This document shows, in pieces, positions 1 through 9,100 of a stretch of DNA of 64,000 nt (position 1 is the first letter of the stretch; each line of letters begins with the position of its first letter). A program made the position numbers and the translations under genes. The notes below the pieces were generated by a model. It saw only the letters and a program-made list of their open reading frames with translations, did no database searches and had not been told where the DNA came from. Origin of the DNA: JBGTLU01 sp041743935 (GTDB lineage: Bacteria; Bacteroidota; Bacteroidia; Sphingobacteriales; Sphingobacteriaceae); contig JBGTLU010000057.1 of the NCBI GenBank assembly GCA_041743935.1, forward strand, positions 7,166 to 71,165. The letters run 5' to 3'.

Positions 1-229
1 AGGCAATGGTTACCGTTTCGAACCCGCGATGAGGGTGCACATCTACACCTCTTGGTTTATCGGTGGGCGGAAAATAGAACGGGGAATTGTAATCCAACAT
101 AATAAACGGACTCATTCTTTGCATGGTTAACCCAGCAGAGCCTGGAATAAAATTATGTACTCTAAACCCATCCCCAACATAATGTGGGGCTTGAGGAGAA
201 ATGATTTTGTCTACTGTTTTGGTAGTCAT
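1..229 (-). CDS. pirin family protein (N-terminal part, cut by window edge)
   Basis: The minus-strand frame starting with ATG at 229 stays open to the window edge, giving 76 N-terminal residues. It contains HPHRGFETVT, the histidine-rich metal-binding segment of pirin-type cupins, preceded by MLDYNSPFYF, which is typical of bacterial pirins. Pirins are Fe-binding bicupins; some have quercetinase activity, but the role of most bacterial members is unknown. The start lies 4 bp after the tesA stop codon on the same strand, so the two are probably co-transcribed. A second, more distant pirin (YhaK type) is at 10305-11012. The C-terminal cupin lies outside the window. Confidence 0.85.
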   Translation of the reverse strand, partial: MTTKTVDKIISPQAPHYVGDGFRVHNFIPGSAGLTMQRMSPFIMLDYNSPFYFPPTDKPRGVDVHPHRGFETVTIA

Positions 230-233
230 ATAA

Positions 234-923
234 TTATAGTTCTGGTTTTAAAGTTTGCCATACATTATTAGCAACAATTACTTGCCCTTTTATGTTTGGA
301 TGTATACCGTCTGGTAAGTTCAAACTGTCAATTCCTGCTACATTATCCAACAAAAAGGGAATTAATTTTACCATTTTTTCTTTGGCAATATCCGGAAATA
401 TTTGGCTGAATTCTTTACTATATTCTATTCCTAAATTGGGGGGAATCATCATCCCCGCCAACACAATTTTAGCTTCGGGGTATTTGGCTCTTACTTTATC
501 AATCATACTAATAAGGTTTGCTTTGGTTTCTTTAGTTGGGATGCCTCTTAGACCGTCGTTTGCCCCAAGTTCTAATATAAAAACAGATATTTCTTGTCTG
601 TCTAATACCCAATCAATCCTGCTGTTGCCAGTAGCCGTGGTTTCTCCCGAAACTCCTGCATTTACAACCCTATAATCCAAGCCTAAAGAATCTATTTTTC
701 GTTGTATTAAAGATGGAAAAGCTTCAGAGGGGTCTAAACCATATCCAGCAGATAAACTATTGCCGAAAAACAAAATAATTGGTTTGTTTTCTTCATTAGT
801 AGAATTACTCTCTACCTCAATGGTGTTTTTCTCTACAGGTTTATCTGCGGTAGGATTTTTACAGGCACTAGCCAAAAAAAAGAGTAATATTATTGCTAGA
901 TGATATCTTTTATGTACAAACAT
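234..923 (-). CDS. tesA: TesA-like SGNH/GDSL esterase, lipoprotein
   Basis: This is a 229-residue secreted hydrolase of the TesA (thioesterase I / arylesterase / lysophospholipase L1) family. A hydrophobic N-terminus ends in a lipobox (LASAC, Cys21), so it is probably a lipoprotein. The SGNH blocks are present: GNSLSAGYG with nucleophile Ser56 (GDSL written as GNSL), a Gly-block in NAGVSGETT, GANDGLRG with the Asn of block III, and DGIHPN with Asp205 and His208. It cleaves acyl esters or thioesters in the periplasm or at the outer membrane; the substrate is unknown. It is divergent from ybbA-ybbP, the same arrangement as in E. coli, which strengthens the assignment. Confidence 0.88.
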   Translation of the reverse strand: MFVHKRYHLAIILLFFLASACKNPTADKPVEKNTIEVESNSTNEENKPIILFFGNSLSAGYGLDPSEAFPSLIQRKIDSLGLDYRVVNAGVSGETTATGNSRIDWVLDRQEISVFILELGANDGLRGIPTKETKANLISMIDKVRAKYPEAKIVLAGMMIPPNLGIEYSKEFSQIFPDIAKEKMVKLIPFLLDNVAGIDSLNLPDGIHPNIKGQVIVANNVWQTLKPEL

Positions 924-1003
924 GGGTTTAATTTTAAATATTAGTAAAAAAACAACTTTCTGTTAAGAATGTTGTGCCTAAAATTATATTTACCCTATAA
1001 AAA

Positions 1004-1708
1004 ATGAGTGAAACGATACTAAAAGTAAGCAACCTTAGTAAATCCTATTCCAGTGGCGATAAATTACTTACGGTATTGGCCGATGTAAATTTTGAGTTAG
1101 AAAAAGGCAGTAGTTGCGCTATTGTGGGTCCGTCTGGTAGCGGAAAAACAACCTTACTTGGTTTATGTGCCGGATTAGATAAAGCTAGCTCTGGTTCTGT
1201 TACAGTAAATGACGTTGTACTTGATCATTTAAGTGAAGACGAAAGAGCTTTAATTAGGCGGAAGCACATTGGGTTCATTTTTCAAAGTTTTAATTTAATA
1301 CCTACACTAACCGCATTAGAAAATGTGATGATTCCCCTAGAACTTAAAAATGAAAAAAATATCCGCGAGAGATGCCTTGAATTATTAAAAAAGGTTGGTT
1401 TGGGAGATAGATACAATCATTACCCATCGCAATTATCGGGTGGGGAGCAGCAACGGGTTTCTATTGCCCGGGCATTTTCCAATGAACCCATCTTACTTTT
1501 TGCCGATGAACCAACCGGTAATTTAGACGACGAAACTGGTGCAACCATTCAAGAACTCATCTTCGACCTAAATAAAGAAAAGGGAACAACCTTGGTATTA
1601 GTTACCCACGATTTGGACTTAGCCAAAAAAACCAGCCGTATTTTAAAAATGAAGGGCGGAAAAATCGTTTCGGATGAAACTCAAGTTTTAGCAGGATTGC
1701 CTTTATGA
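1004..1708 (+). CDS. ybbA: ABC transporter ATP-binding protein, YbbA/LolD type
   Basis: A 234-residue ATPase of the MacB/LolD/YbbA group. Visible motifs are Walker A GPSGSGKT (42-49), the Q-loop in FIFQSFNL, signature LSGGEQQR (144-151), Walker B LLFADEP (164-170) with the catalytic Glu, and the H-loop His202. It overlaps the permease gene by 4 bp (ATGA at 1705), so the two are translationally coupled. The divergent tesA gene identifies the set as the YbbAP-TesA module. Members of this group usually drive conformational change in a periplasm-spanning permease rather than classical import. The substrate of YbbAP is not established. Confidence 0.92.
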   Translation: MSETILKVSNLSKSYSSGDKLLTVLADVNFELEKGSSCAIVGPSGSGKTTLLGLCAGLDKASSGSVTVNDVVLDHLSEDERALIRRKHIGFIFQSFNLIPTLTALENVMIPLELKNEKNIRERCLELLKKVGLGDRYNHYPSQLSGGEQQRVSIARAFSNEPILLFADEPTGNLDDETGATIQELIFDLNKEKGTTLVLVTHDLDLAKKTSRILKMKGGKIVSDETQVLAGLPL

Positions 1709-4224
1709 ATAGGTTTTGGTTATTTAAAATGGCATGGCGAGACAGCAGGAAAAATCGTGCTCGCTTATTTTTATTTTTAAGTAGTATTATACTGGGCATA
1801 GCCGCTTTGGTTGCCATACAGTCTTTTGGAGAAAATCTTAAAAATCAACTGGATAACGAAGCGAAAGAACTATTAGGTGCCGATATAGAGATTCAGTCTC
1901 GCTATGCTTTTCCGCAAAAATTTTTAGGGTATTTAGACTCCATGGGGGTGCAATCTGCCAGAGAGGTGAGTTTTGCTTCCATGGTTTTGTTTACCAAAAG
2001 TGGTGAGTCAAGGTTGGTAAATGTACGTGCTGTAGAACCCGGTTATCCATATTATGGCAGTTTCGGAACAAATCCCATAAACCAGGGGGTATTAACTAAT
2101 CCTAATCAAGCATTGGTAGATGAAACTTTACTTCTACAATACAAAGCTAATACTGGAGATTCGGTTAAAGTGGGGGAAATTACGTTTGCAATCCGTGCCG
2201 GACTTACCCAAATTCCCGGACAAACCGGAATAGCTGCCACAGTTGCTCCACCTGTATTTATACCATACAATCGTGTGGAAGAAACAAATTTGATGCAGCG
2301 CGGAAGCAGGCTTTATTATAAACTCTATGTAAAATACCCTCCCAATATTTCCGAAACGCTCGTAAAATCCATTAAAGACAAATTAGAAGCAGAAAATCTT
2401 AGATACGATGACGTAGAAGAACGAAAAGAAGAAATTGGAGAAGCTTACGAAGATTTGACTGGATTTTTAAACCTTACCGCCTTTATAGCACTTCTGTTGG
2501 GGTGCATAGGTGTAGCAAGCTCTGTTCATATCTACATGAAAGAAAAAGTGCAACTGATAGCTTTATTACGCTGTTTGGGCGCAAAAGGCAGACAAGGATT
2601 TGGCATTTATTTGGTTCAATTGTTGGCAATGGGGCTTATTGGTTCCATTATAGGTGCGTTTTTAGGTACAGTAATACAATACTATTTTCCCTTATTATTT
2701 AAAGATTTTTTACCGTTTGATATCGACTTACAATTAAGTTGGCCATCTGTAATAAAAGGAATTGTTTTAGGGGTGATTACCACGCTGTTGTTTTCTTTAT
2801 ATCCATTACTTAAGATCAGAAAAATATCACCACTAAAAGTTTTAAGAGCTTCTGTAGAAAATAACGAACCCGACCGATGGCCGTTGCTGGTTTATGTTTT
2901 AATCGGCTTGTTTATTCTTGGATTTTCTTATTTACAACTTGGCAATTGGTTTACCTCTGTGTTGTTTTGTTTGGTATTATTGGTAGCTTTTGTTGTGCTG
3001 GCAGGGCTTGCACAAGGCATCATTTGGCTGGTTAAGCGTTTTTTCCCTACCAAACGAAGCTTTATTTTACGGCAGAGTTTGGCAAATCTCTATCGGCCAA
3101 ATAACCAAACACTCGTTTTAGTAATTACCATTGGTTTAGGCACCGCATTATTGTCTACCTTATTTCTAAGCAGACAAATATTACTCGATAAAGTGAATAT
3201 ATCTGCCACTTTAGAAAATAGGCCCAACATGGTTTTGTTTGATATACAAGAATCTCAAATAAAAGAATTAGAAGATTTAACCAAACAAAACAACCTCCCT
3301 GTTCTGGCTTCCATTCCGGTAGTAACCATGCAAATTGAGTCTGTTAAGGGCAAAACCGCGCAAGAGAATAAGGCCGATACGGTATCCGGATTAAGAAATT
3401 GGGTGTTTAATAGAGAATATCGGGTTACTTACAGAAATACGTTAACCGAATCAGAAACCGTCACCTCCGGAATTTGGCAGGGTAAAGTAACGGGACCGAG
3501 AGATAGTATATTTATTTCTTTAGACGAAAGATTGGCCGAAGATTTAAAAGTAGCTATTGGAGACCCCCTGGTTTTTAACGTGCAAGGAGCATTTATAACT
3601 ACTTATTTAGGGAGTATTAGAAAAGTAGATTGGCAACGATTGGAAACTAATTTCCAGGTGTTATTCCCTTCTGGGGTTTTAGAACAAGCTCCTAAATTTT
3701 ATGTGCTTTTAACTAGGTTTGAATCTGCTGCAGAATCTGCAAAATACCAACAAGTGATGGTTCAAAAATTTCCGTCTGTCTCCATCATCGACCTAAATTT
3801 AATATTGCAAACCGTTGATGAGGTAATATCCAAAGTATCGTTCATCATCCAATTTATGGCATTTTTTAGCATAATCACTGGAATTATCGTGTTAATTGGC
3901 TCGGTACTTATTAGCAAGTACCAGCGCATACAAGAAAGTGTTTTACTGCGAACTTTGGGGGCAAGTCGCAATCATATATTAAGTATAAATGCATTGGAGT
4001 ATTTTATACTTGGAAGTTTAGCTGCTCTCACTGGTATAGTTATCTCTTTATTTATAGGTATGGGATTGGCAATTGGTTATTTTAATACCACATTTAATCC
4101 AGATTTGCTTTCGCTGCTTGGCATGTATTTATTCATTACTTTAAGTACCGTATTTATTGGTTTGTATAATTACCGCTCGGTAATTATACAGCCACCGCTA
4201 GAAATTTTGAGGAAAGAGGGCTAG
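1705..4224 (+). CDS. ybbP: ABC transporter permease, YbbP type (FtsX domains)
   Basis: An 839-residue inner-membrane permease with the YbbP architecture: an N-terminal membrane segment (about residues 20-42) followed by a periplasmic MacB-like domain starting near ELLGADIEIQSR, a three-helix FtsX block around residues 255-375, two central helices, a second periplasmic domain, and a final FtsX block around 710-830. LRTLGAS in the last block is the usual cytoplasmic loop of FtsX domains. It partners the overlapping ATPase upstream. The gene ends at 4224, only 13 bp before a tRNA fragment that marks the edge of an inserted segment, so its original 3' flank has been altered. Confidence 0.9.
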   Translation: MNRFWLFKMAWRDSRKNRARLFLFLSSIILGIAALVAIQSFGENLKNQLDNEAKELLGADIEIQSRYAFPQKFLGYLDSMGVQSAREVSFASMVLFTKSGESRLVNVRAVEPGYPYYGSFGTNPINQGVLTNPNQALVDETLLLQYKANTGDSVKVGEITFAIRAGLTQIPGQTGIAATVAPPVFIPYNRVEETNLMQRGSRLYYKLYVKYPPNISETLVKSIKDKLEAENLRYDDVEERKEEIGEAYEDLTGFLNLTAFIALLLGCIGVASSVHIYMKEKVQLIALLRCLGAKGRQGFGIYLVQLLAMGLIGSIIGAFLGTVIQYYFPLLFKDFLPFDIDLQLSWPSVIKGIVLGVITTLLFSLYPLLKIRKISPLKVLRASVENNEPDRWPLLVYVLIGLFILGFSYLQLGNWFTSVLFCLVLLVAFVVLAGLAQGIIWLVKRFFPTKRSFILRQSLANLYRPNNQTLVLVITIGLGTALLSTLFLSRQILLDKVNISATLENRPNMVLFDIQESQIKELEDLTKQNNLPVLASIPVVTMQIESVKGKTAQENKADTVSGLRNWVFNREYRVTYRNTLTESETVTSGIWQGKVTGPRDSIFISLDERLAEDLKVAIGDPLVFNVQGAFITTYLGSIRKVDWQRLETNFQVLFPSGVLEQAPKFYVLLTRFESAAESAKYQQVMVQKFPSVSIIDLNLILQTVDEVISKVSFIIQFMAFFSIITGIIVLIGSVLISKYQRIQESVLLRTLGASRNHILSINALEYFILGSLAALTGIVISLFIGMGLAIGYFNTTFNPDLLSLLGMYLFITLSTVFIGLYNYRSVIIQPPLEILRKEG

Positions 4225-4237
4225 AAATTGAATATTT

Positions 4238-4276
4238 TCGGGATGGCCGGATTTGAACCCACGACCTCCAGCACCC
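4238..4276 (-). repeat. tRNA-Pro 3' fragment, right-hand boundary repeat (attR-like)
   Basis: These 39 bases match 5921-5959 of the intact tRNA-Pro gene at 38 positions. They cover the discriminator base, 3' acceptor strand, T arm, variable loop and the 3' side of the anticodon arm, ending inside the anticodon. The one difference (4260 against 5943) breaks a T-stem pair. The 5' half of a tRNA and the CCA end are missing, so this is not a functional tRNA. A partial tRNA copy facing an intact one is the expected scar of integration into a tRNA gene. Confidence 0.8.
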
Positions 4277-4541
4277 GAGCTTGATTAAGTTACCTTATAA
4301 GCCCACAATTTTTGTTGTTTACCTTACAGAAAGATAATCAAATTTAGATAAAACCTTATCTTTAATCAATTTTAGTAAGCAACGGGTATAGATAACCCGA
4401 GCTTATCGATTTGGGATAATATAAAATTGAGGACGGGTATAACTGGCGTAAGTCAAGACTTAAAAATATCTCTAACTATTTGCCTTTTTATTAAATAAAT
4501 GTTAATTAGGTTGTGCACCAAACATACATTTCACCATACAT

Positions 4542-4616
4542 TTGAAAAAAATACCCAATTTAATTTTAATCATTACATTGCTTGGAGCATTTATATATGG
4601 TTGTCAAAAATCATAA
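4542..4616 (+). pseudogene. detached lipoprotein signal peptide, in frame with the next gene
   Basis: Read from TTG at 4542, this frame encodes 24 residues: two lysines, a hydrophobic stretch (IPNLILIITLLGAF) and a lipobox FIYGC, then QKS and a TAA stop at 4614-4616. The very next codon, in the same frame, is the ATG of the 304-residue Cys-rich protein. The simplest reading is one ancestral lipoprotein gene (4542-5531) interrupted by a nonsense codon just after the lipidated cysteine. The initiator may also have decayed from ATG. An alternative is a very short independent lipopeptide. Confidence 0.6.
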
Positions 4617-5531
4617 ATGTTTAAACTAAATGAATCCTCTGAAACTATTCAATTTAAGCCTGCAATATCAATTAATGAACTAAATCATTTTTCCGTGAGT
4701 TATTCAATCAAGGGTGTTACATATTCTTACGAAGCAAAATCTTCCAACAATAAATCAATATCTTCTTTGATAATTACTACCTGGAATACACAAAGATATA
4801 TTTCCTTTGTGTATGATTATGGAAAGCGCGGTTATAAATTTGAACCACATATTGCTGTAATAAAAACAGCTAATGATATTTTAAGCAATTTTACGAAGGA
4901 TGAGATTGAAAACTATTCCAAACTATATGAGGTTTTTGCAAAGTCTGTGCTGAACGAAAAAGATATTGTTCATAGTTCTCCAATAATTCAATCTCTTTTC
5001 TTTCACAACGCCATACTAAACACTATAAGGCGTAGTTTAAAAGAAAATAAAAATTGTGAGTGCACTCCTCATCCTGGCTACCTCCTCGATAAAACACCAT
5101 TTTTTTGCACCGAGGATTATTATATAAATCCACAAGAGTATTTAAAAGCAATTGACAAAAGTAATTACGTTAAAAGTAGTTTGGATAAAAAAGCTTATGC
5201 TTATTTGCAACAAAATAGGGATAAAATATCAATTTCTATTGATAAAGTTCTTACAATTTATGAATCTAAAGTCGAATATTTGAATAGAGTAGAGTATACA
5301 AGAACGAAAATTAATAATTTAACCTCAAATAAAACTATTAATGAGAATAATTTAGCCGGAATTGCGGAAAGTGATTGTATGAAGGGAACTGATCTTGGAT
5401 GCTGCGGAAACTACGAGGGATGTTGTTGGTATTCAAGTATGTTTTGTTTGGCCCATGATATTAAATGTTATTGTTGCAGCAAATGGCACTGTGGTCCGGG
5501 CTGTAAAAAAGAAAATGGGTGTCCAGCATGA
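4617..5531 (+). CDS. hypothetical protein with Cys-rich C-terminus; probable former lipoprotein
   Basis: I recognise no enzyme family. The first 240 residues are Lys/Asn/Ser-rich and mixed alpha/beta without a membrane segment. The last 50 residues form a dense cysteine module: CMKGTDLGCCGNYEGCC, then FCLAHDIKCYCC and WHCGPGCKKENGC, with 12 or more cysteines. This suggests a disulfide-bonded or metal-binding secreted domain. HDxxC next to CC vaguely recalls phospholipase A2, but the spacing is not that of a known PLA2. As annotated from ATG 4617 it has no signal peptide; the matching lipoprotein signal lies directly upstream behind one stop codon. It overlaps the next gene by 4 bp. It is AT-rich and lies inside the tRNA-bounded islet. 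Confidence 0.6.
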   Translation: MFKLNESSETIQFKPAISINELNHFSVSYSIKGVTYSYEAKSSNNKSISSLIITTWNTQRYISFVYDYGKRGYKFEPHIAVIKTANDILSNFTKDEIENYSKLYEVFAKSVLNEKDIVHSSPIIQSLFFHNAILNTIRRSLKENKNCECTPHPGYLLDKTPFFCTEDYYINPQEYLKAIDKSNYVKSSLDKKAYAYLQQNRDKISISIDKVLTIYESKVEYLNRVEYTRTKINNLTSNKTINENNLAGIAESDCMKGTDLGCCGNYEGCCWYSSMFCLAHDIKCYCCSKWHCGPGCKKENGCPA

Positions 5532-5803
5532 AAACTTTTGTTGCATATCTATCCGTCTTTTTAAATGTCTACTATACAGTAGCATGGTTAATCGTATTTA
5601 ACAGCTATTCCTACGAGCAAAGAACAGTTGTAATTGGAAATTTTTTTCCATTAATACAGCTTTCCCCCGCAATATCGAATATATTCTTAATACTATTGAG
5701 TATAGTATCTATCATCATTCTAAGCAAAAAAAGCTTGGCACATCGGCTTGTTATAATTTTACAGTTAGCCTATATTTTACTTTTTATTTGGCAACTTCTT
5801 TAG
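5528..5803 (+). CDS. small membrane protein of unknown function
   Basis: A 91-residue protein read from ATG 5528, which overlaps the stop codon of the preceding gene (ATGA). A GTG at 5519 would add three residues, but the coupled ATG is more plausible. Three hydrophobic segments are visible, at about residues 4-22, 36-60 and 68-90, separated by short polar loops (SYEQRT, SKKSLAHR). I see no motif that suggests a function. Coupling to the Cys-rich gene suggests they were acquired together as a unit, and the pair is the entire gene content of the islet. A role as an immunity or anchoring partner would be speculation. Confidence 0.55.
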   Translation: MKTFVAYLSVFLNVYYTVAWLIVFNSYSYEQRTVVIGNFFPLIQLSPAISNIFLILLSIVSIIILSKKSLAHRLVIILQLAYILLFIWQLL

Positions 5804-5917
5804 TTTTCGCCGTTGGTAATCGCAAAACAATCCGACCATTAGACTAGTTTCAGAAATACTATGTAAAGATTAATAAATAGAGAGTGATATACGATAACAT
5901 TTAGTGAAATACTGTTT

Positions 5918-5994
5918 TGGTCGGGATGGCCGGATTTGAACCGACGACCTCCAGCACCCCATGCTGGCGCGATACCGGGCTACGCTACATCCCG
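5918..5994 (-). tRNA. tRNA-Pro (anticodon GGG)
   Basis: The minus strand folds as a full cloverleaf. The acceptor strands CGGGATG and CATCCCG pair perfectly, the D arm is GC-rich, the anticodon stem is CCAGC/GCTGG with a 7-base loop ATGGGGT (anticodon GGG at 5958-5960), and the T arm holds TTCAAAT. The discriminator is A, and CCA is encoded at 5918-5920. It is the only tRNA in the window. Its 3' half is duplicated at 4238-4276, which makes it the likely integration site of the neighbouring islet; the CCA occurs only in this copy. Confidence 0.95.
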
Positions 5995-6105
5995 AAAATA
6001 GAGTTCAAAAATAGAAACCTTTTAAAAGTAAAAAATAGTATTTCAAAAAATTTTATTTGGCTTCTATACGTTTAATGCTTAATTTCAGTCTCTTTTGTTT
6101 TAACC

Positions 6106-9100
6106 ATGCAGGCAACTCCTTACCAACACTTACTTCAACGCCTCGATGATTTTATCAGGCGATATTATAAAAACCAGTTGGTTAAGGGAGCATTGTTTAC
6201 GGTGGCCATTATACTTTCAGCTTATTTGTTTGTGGTAGTTTTTGGCTACTATAGTTATTTTAGTTCGACTATAAGAACCGTACTTTTCTATTCCTTTTTG
6301 CTTACCAATGTTATCATCCTCAGAAAATATATTCTTCTACCAATATTGTCTTATTTCAGGCTGGGTGCTGTAATTAATCACGAAACTGCTGCCAACATCA
6401 TTGGAAAACACTTTCCGGAAGTAGAAGACAAGCTTTTGAATATTTTACAACTTAAACAAATACATCAATCCGATTCTTCCACAGATTTGGTGGAAGCAAG
6501 TATTAACCAAAAAATTAACAAATTACAACCTATACCTTTTAATAATGTAATCCAATTTGGGGAGAATAAAAAATACCTAAAATATGTGATTGCCCCTGTT
6601 TGTTTATTGGTCATATTACTATTTGCTGCACCAAGCATCTTGAGCGAGGGAGTAAAACAAGTAGTATATCATAACCAAGTTTTCGAAAAACCAGCCCCAT
6701 TTGAGTTTACTGTGTTAAATGACGATTTAACTGCGTTACAAAACGAAGATTTCAAGTTAGAACTAAAGCTTTCAGGTACAGAAATTCCGGCAGAAGTATT
6801 TTTAGAATTAGATGGAAACCGATATAAACTGGACAAACAAAGCAATCTGCGTTTTTCATATGATTTTAAAAATCTTCAAAAATCTGCCAATTTTAACTTT
6901 TATGCGGTAGGTTTTAACTCTAAAACCTATCAATTAAAAGTACTTCCAAAGGCCAGTATATTAAGTTTTGATGTTGATATTCAGTATCCTGCATATACAA
7001 AGAAGAAATCCGAAAAGCTTAGAAACACTGGCGACCTAACCATACCGGCAGGCACAGTTGTAAACTGGGTGTTTACGGCAACTAACTCCGATAAAATTTC
7101 AGTTCAATTATACAATGAATTGACCGATGCTACACAAACAACAGCAAACCGGTTCGTTTATTCTAATCGTTTGGTTAAGTCCAGCGAGTTTTCGGTTTAT
7201 CCAATAAACAATTTGGTAAATGACCCAGAGCAAGCCAATTATTTCATAACCGTTTTACCAGACAAATATCCAACCATTGAGGTGATAGAAAGAAAAGACT
7301 CTGTCCGGTCAAAGCTTTTATATTTTACCGGATATGTTACCGATGATTATGGCTTTAGCAGGTTAAATCTGGTTTATCAATTAAATAAAGAAAATGCAAA
7401 ACCGGTAACTATACCACTTAATGTAAATAAAGATGGTTCCGAAGAAAGATTTTTTCACTACTGGGATTTAAACGAAACAAACCTAGAGCCGGGCGATGAA
7501 ATTACCTATTACTTCGAAATTTGGGATAACGATGGAATATCGGGTGCAAAAAGCTCTCGATCTGCCTTGTTTTCTATAAAAACACCAAGCCTTTCTGAAT
7601 TAACCAAACAAACTGAAATTAATAGTAATGTACTTAAGCAGAAAATGGCTGACGCCATGAAAAAAGCTTCAGAAATTGAACGAGAAGCGCAACGTATTCA
7701 GGAAAAATTACTGGAAAAGAAAGATTTATCCTTTGAAGACCGTAAACAAATTGAGCAGTTGGTAAATAAGCAAAAGCAATTGGAACAAATGGTGCAAGAA
7801 ATTGCCAAAGAAAACGAAAGAAACCAACTTAATAACAACGAGTTTAATGAATTCAACGAGCGAATTGCAGAAAAACAAAATCAACTTAAAAACTTATTCG
7901 ACAATATATTGGATGAAAAAACCAAAGAATTAATTGAACGATTACAAAAATTACTAGAAGAAAATAATAAAAGCCTCACCCAAGAAGAACTTGAAAAACT
8001 GAAGCTTAATAATAACACATTAGAAAAAGAACTTGATCGCATGCTGGAGTTGTATAAACAACTGGAGTTTGATCAGCAAATGCAACAAGCCATAGACCGA
8101 TTGGACGAATTAGCTAAAAAACAAGAGGAATTGGCGGATTTGGCAAAAGATAAAACTACAGACCTAGACAAACTTGCCGAAGAGCAAAAAAAGTTAAACG
8201 ACGAGTTTAATGCAATTAAAGAACAACTGAAGGATTTAGAGCAAAAAAACCAAGACCTCGCCAACCCCAACGGTTTTCAAAATCCAGTTGAGAAACAAGA
8301 AGAAATTGATAAACAAATGAAGGAGGGATTAAAAAACCTCGATAAGAAAGATAATGGCAAGGCTTCTCAAGATCAGAGGGGGGCCGCTCAAAAAATGCAA
8401 GAGCTTGCTAAACAATTACAAGAAATGCAAGAGGAAATGGAAGGAGAGCAATTGGACATTAATAGCCGCGCATTAAGAGAAATACTTGAAAATTTATTGA
8501 AAGTCTCTTTCAATCAAGAGAGAATAATGCAGGAACTTAGAAATACAAGTACAAATGATCCAAAATATATAGAACTTACTCGCAAGCAAAACGCTTTAAT
8601 AGAGGATGTAAAAATGGTGCAAGATAGTTTACTATCCTTAAGTGCTCGTATCCCCCAAATAGAATCTGCTGTAAATAAAGAAATTGCTGAAATTGCTGCA
8701 AATTTAGAGCGTGTAATTACCTCATTAGCAGATAGAAGAACCGGAGAAGCAAATTCTAGGCAACAATTTGTTATGACCTCCGTAAACAATCTCGCCGTAT
8801 TGTTAACTGAAATATTAAATCAGTTACAGAATGCTAAAATGAATGCAAAGGGATCTGGCAAAAGCAAACAACGGCAACCATCTCTATCTGAGTTAAGTAA
8901 AATGCAAGAAGAGATAAATAAAAGAATAGAAAAATTACAACAAGGAGTAAAACCCGGAGAAAAACCCGGAAGAGAACAAAGTGAAGAAATTGCTAGGCTT
9001 GCAAGAGAACAACAAGCATTGCGTAATATGCTTAACAAGATTAACCAAGAAAATAATAAAGATGGTAAAGGCTCATTGGGAGATTTAAATAAATTGGGAG

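Larger units (their letters stand above)
4238..5959. mobile_element. putative small islet integrated at tRNA-Pro, no integrase
   Basis: The segment between the two tRNA-Pro 3' copies (1683 bp from repeat to repeat) is visibly more AT-rich than ybbP and the DUF4175 gene on either side. It contains two genes I do not recognise from conserved Bacteroidetes operons. Repeats whose identity ends within the anticodon fit the known use of tRNA anticodon-loop and T-arm regions by tyrosine recombinases. No recombinase gene is present, so this would be a deletion remnant or an element mobilised in trans. Between 4277 and 4541 there is no gene, but short repeats are visible: ACCCGAGCTT at 4273-4282 and 4395-4404, ACGGGTATA at 4382-4390 and 4433-4441. 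Confidence 0.5.

Noticed and set aside
292..675. Plus-strand ORF inside tesA
   Set aside because: It is antisense to a well-supported gene and has no recognisable features; it is a shadow frame.
4238..4310. A second functional tRNA gene beside ybbP
   Set aside because: Only the 3' half matches; the 5' acceptor strand and D arm are absent and a T-stem pair is broken.
4611..4620. Programmed readthrough or recoding of the TAA in the islet lipoprotein
   Set aside because: No supporting structure was seen, and TAA is the least leaky stop codon. A nonsense mutation is simpler.
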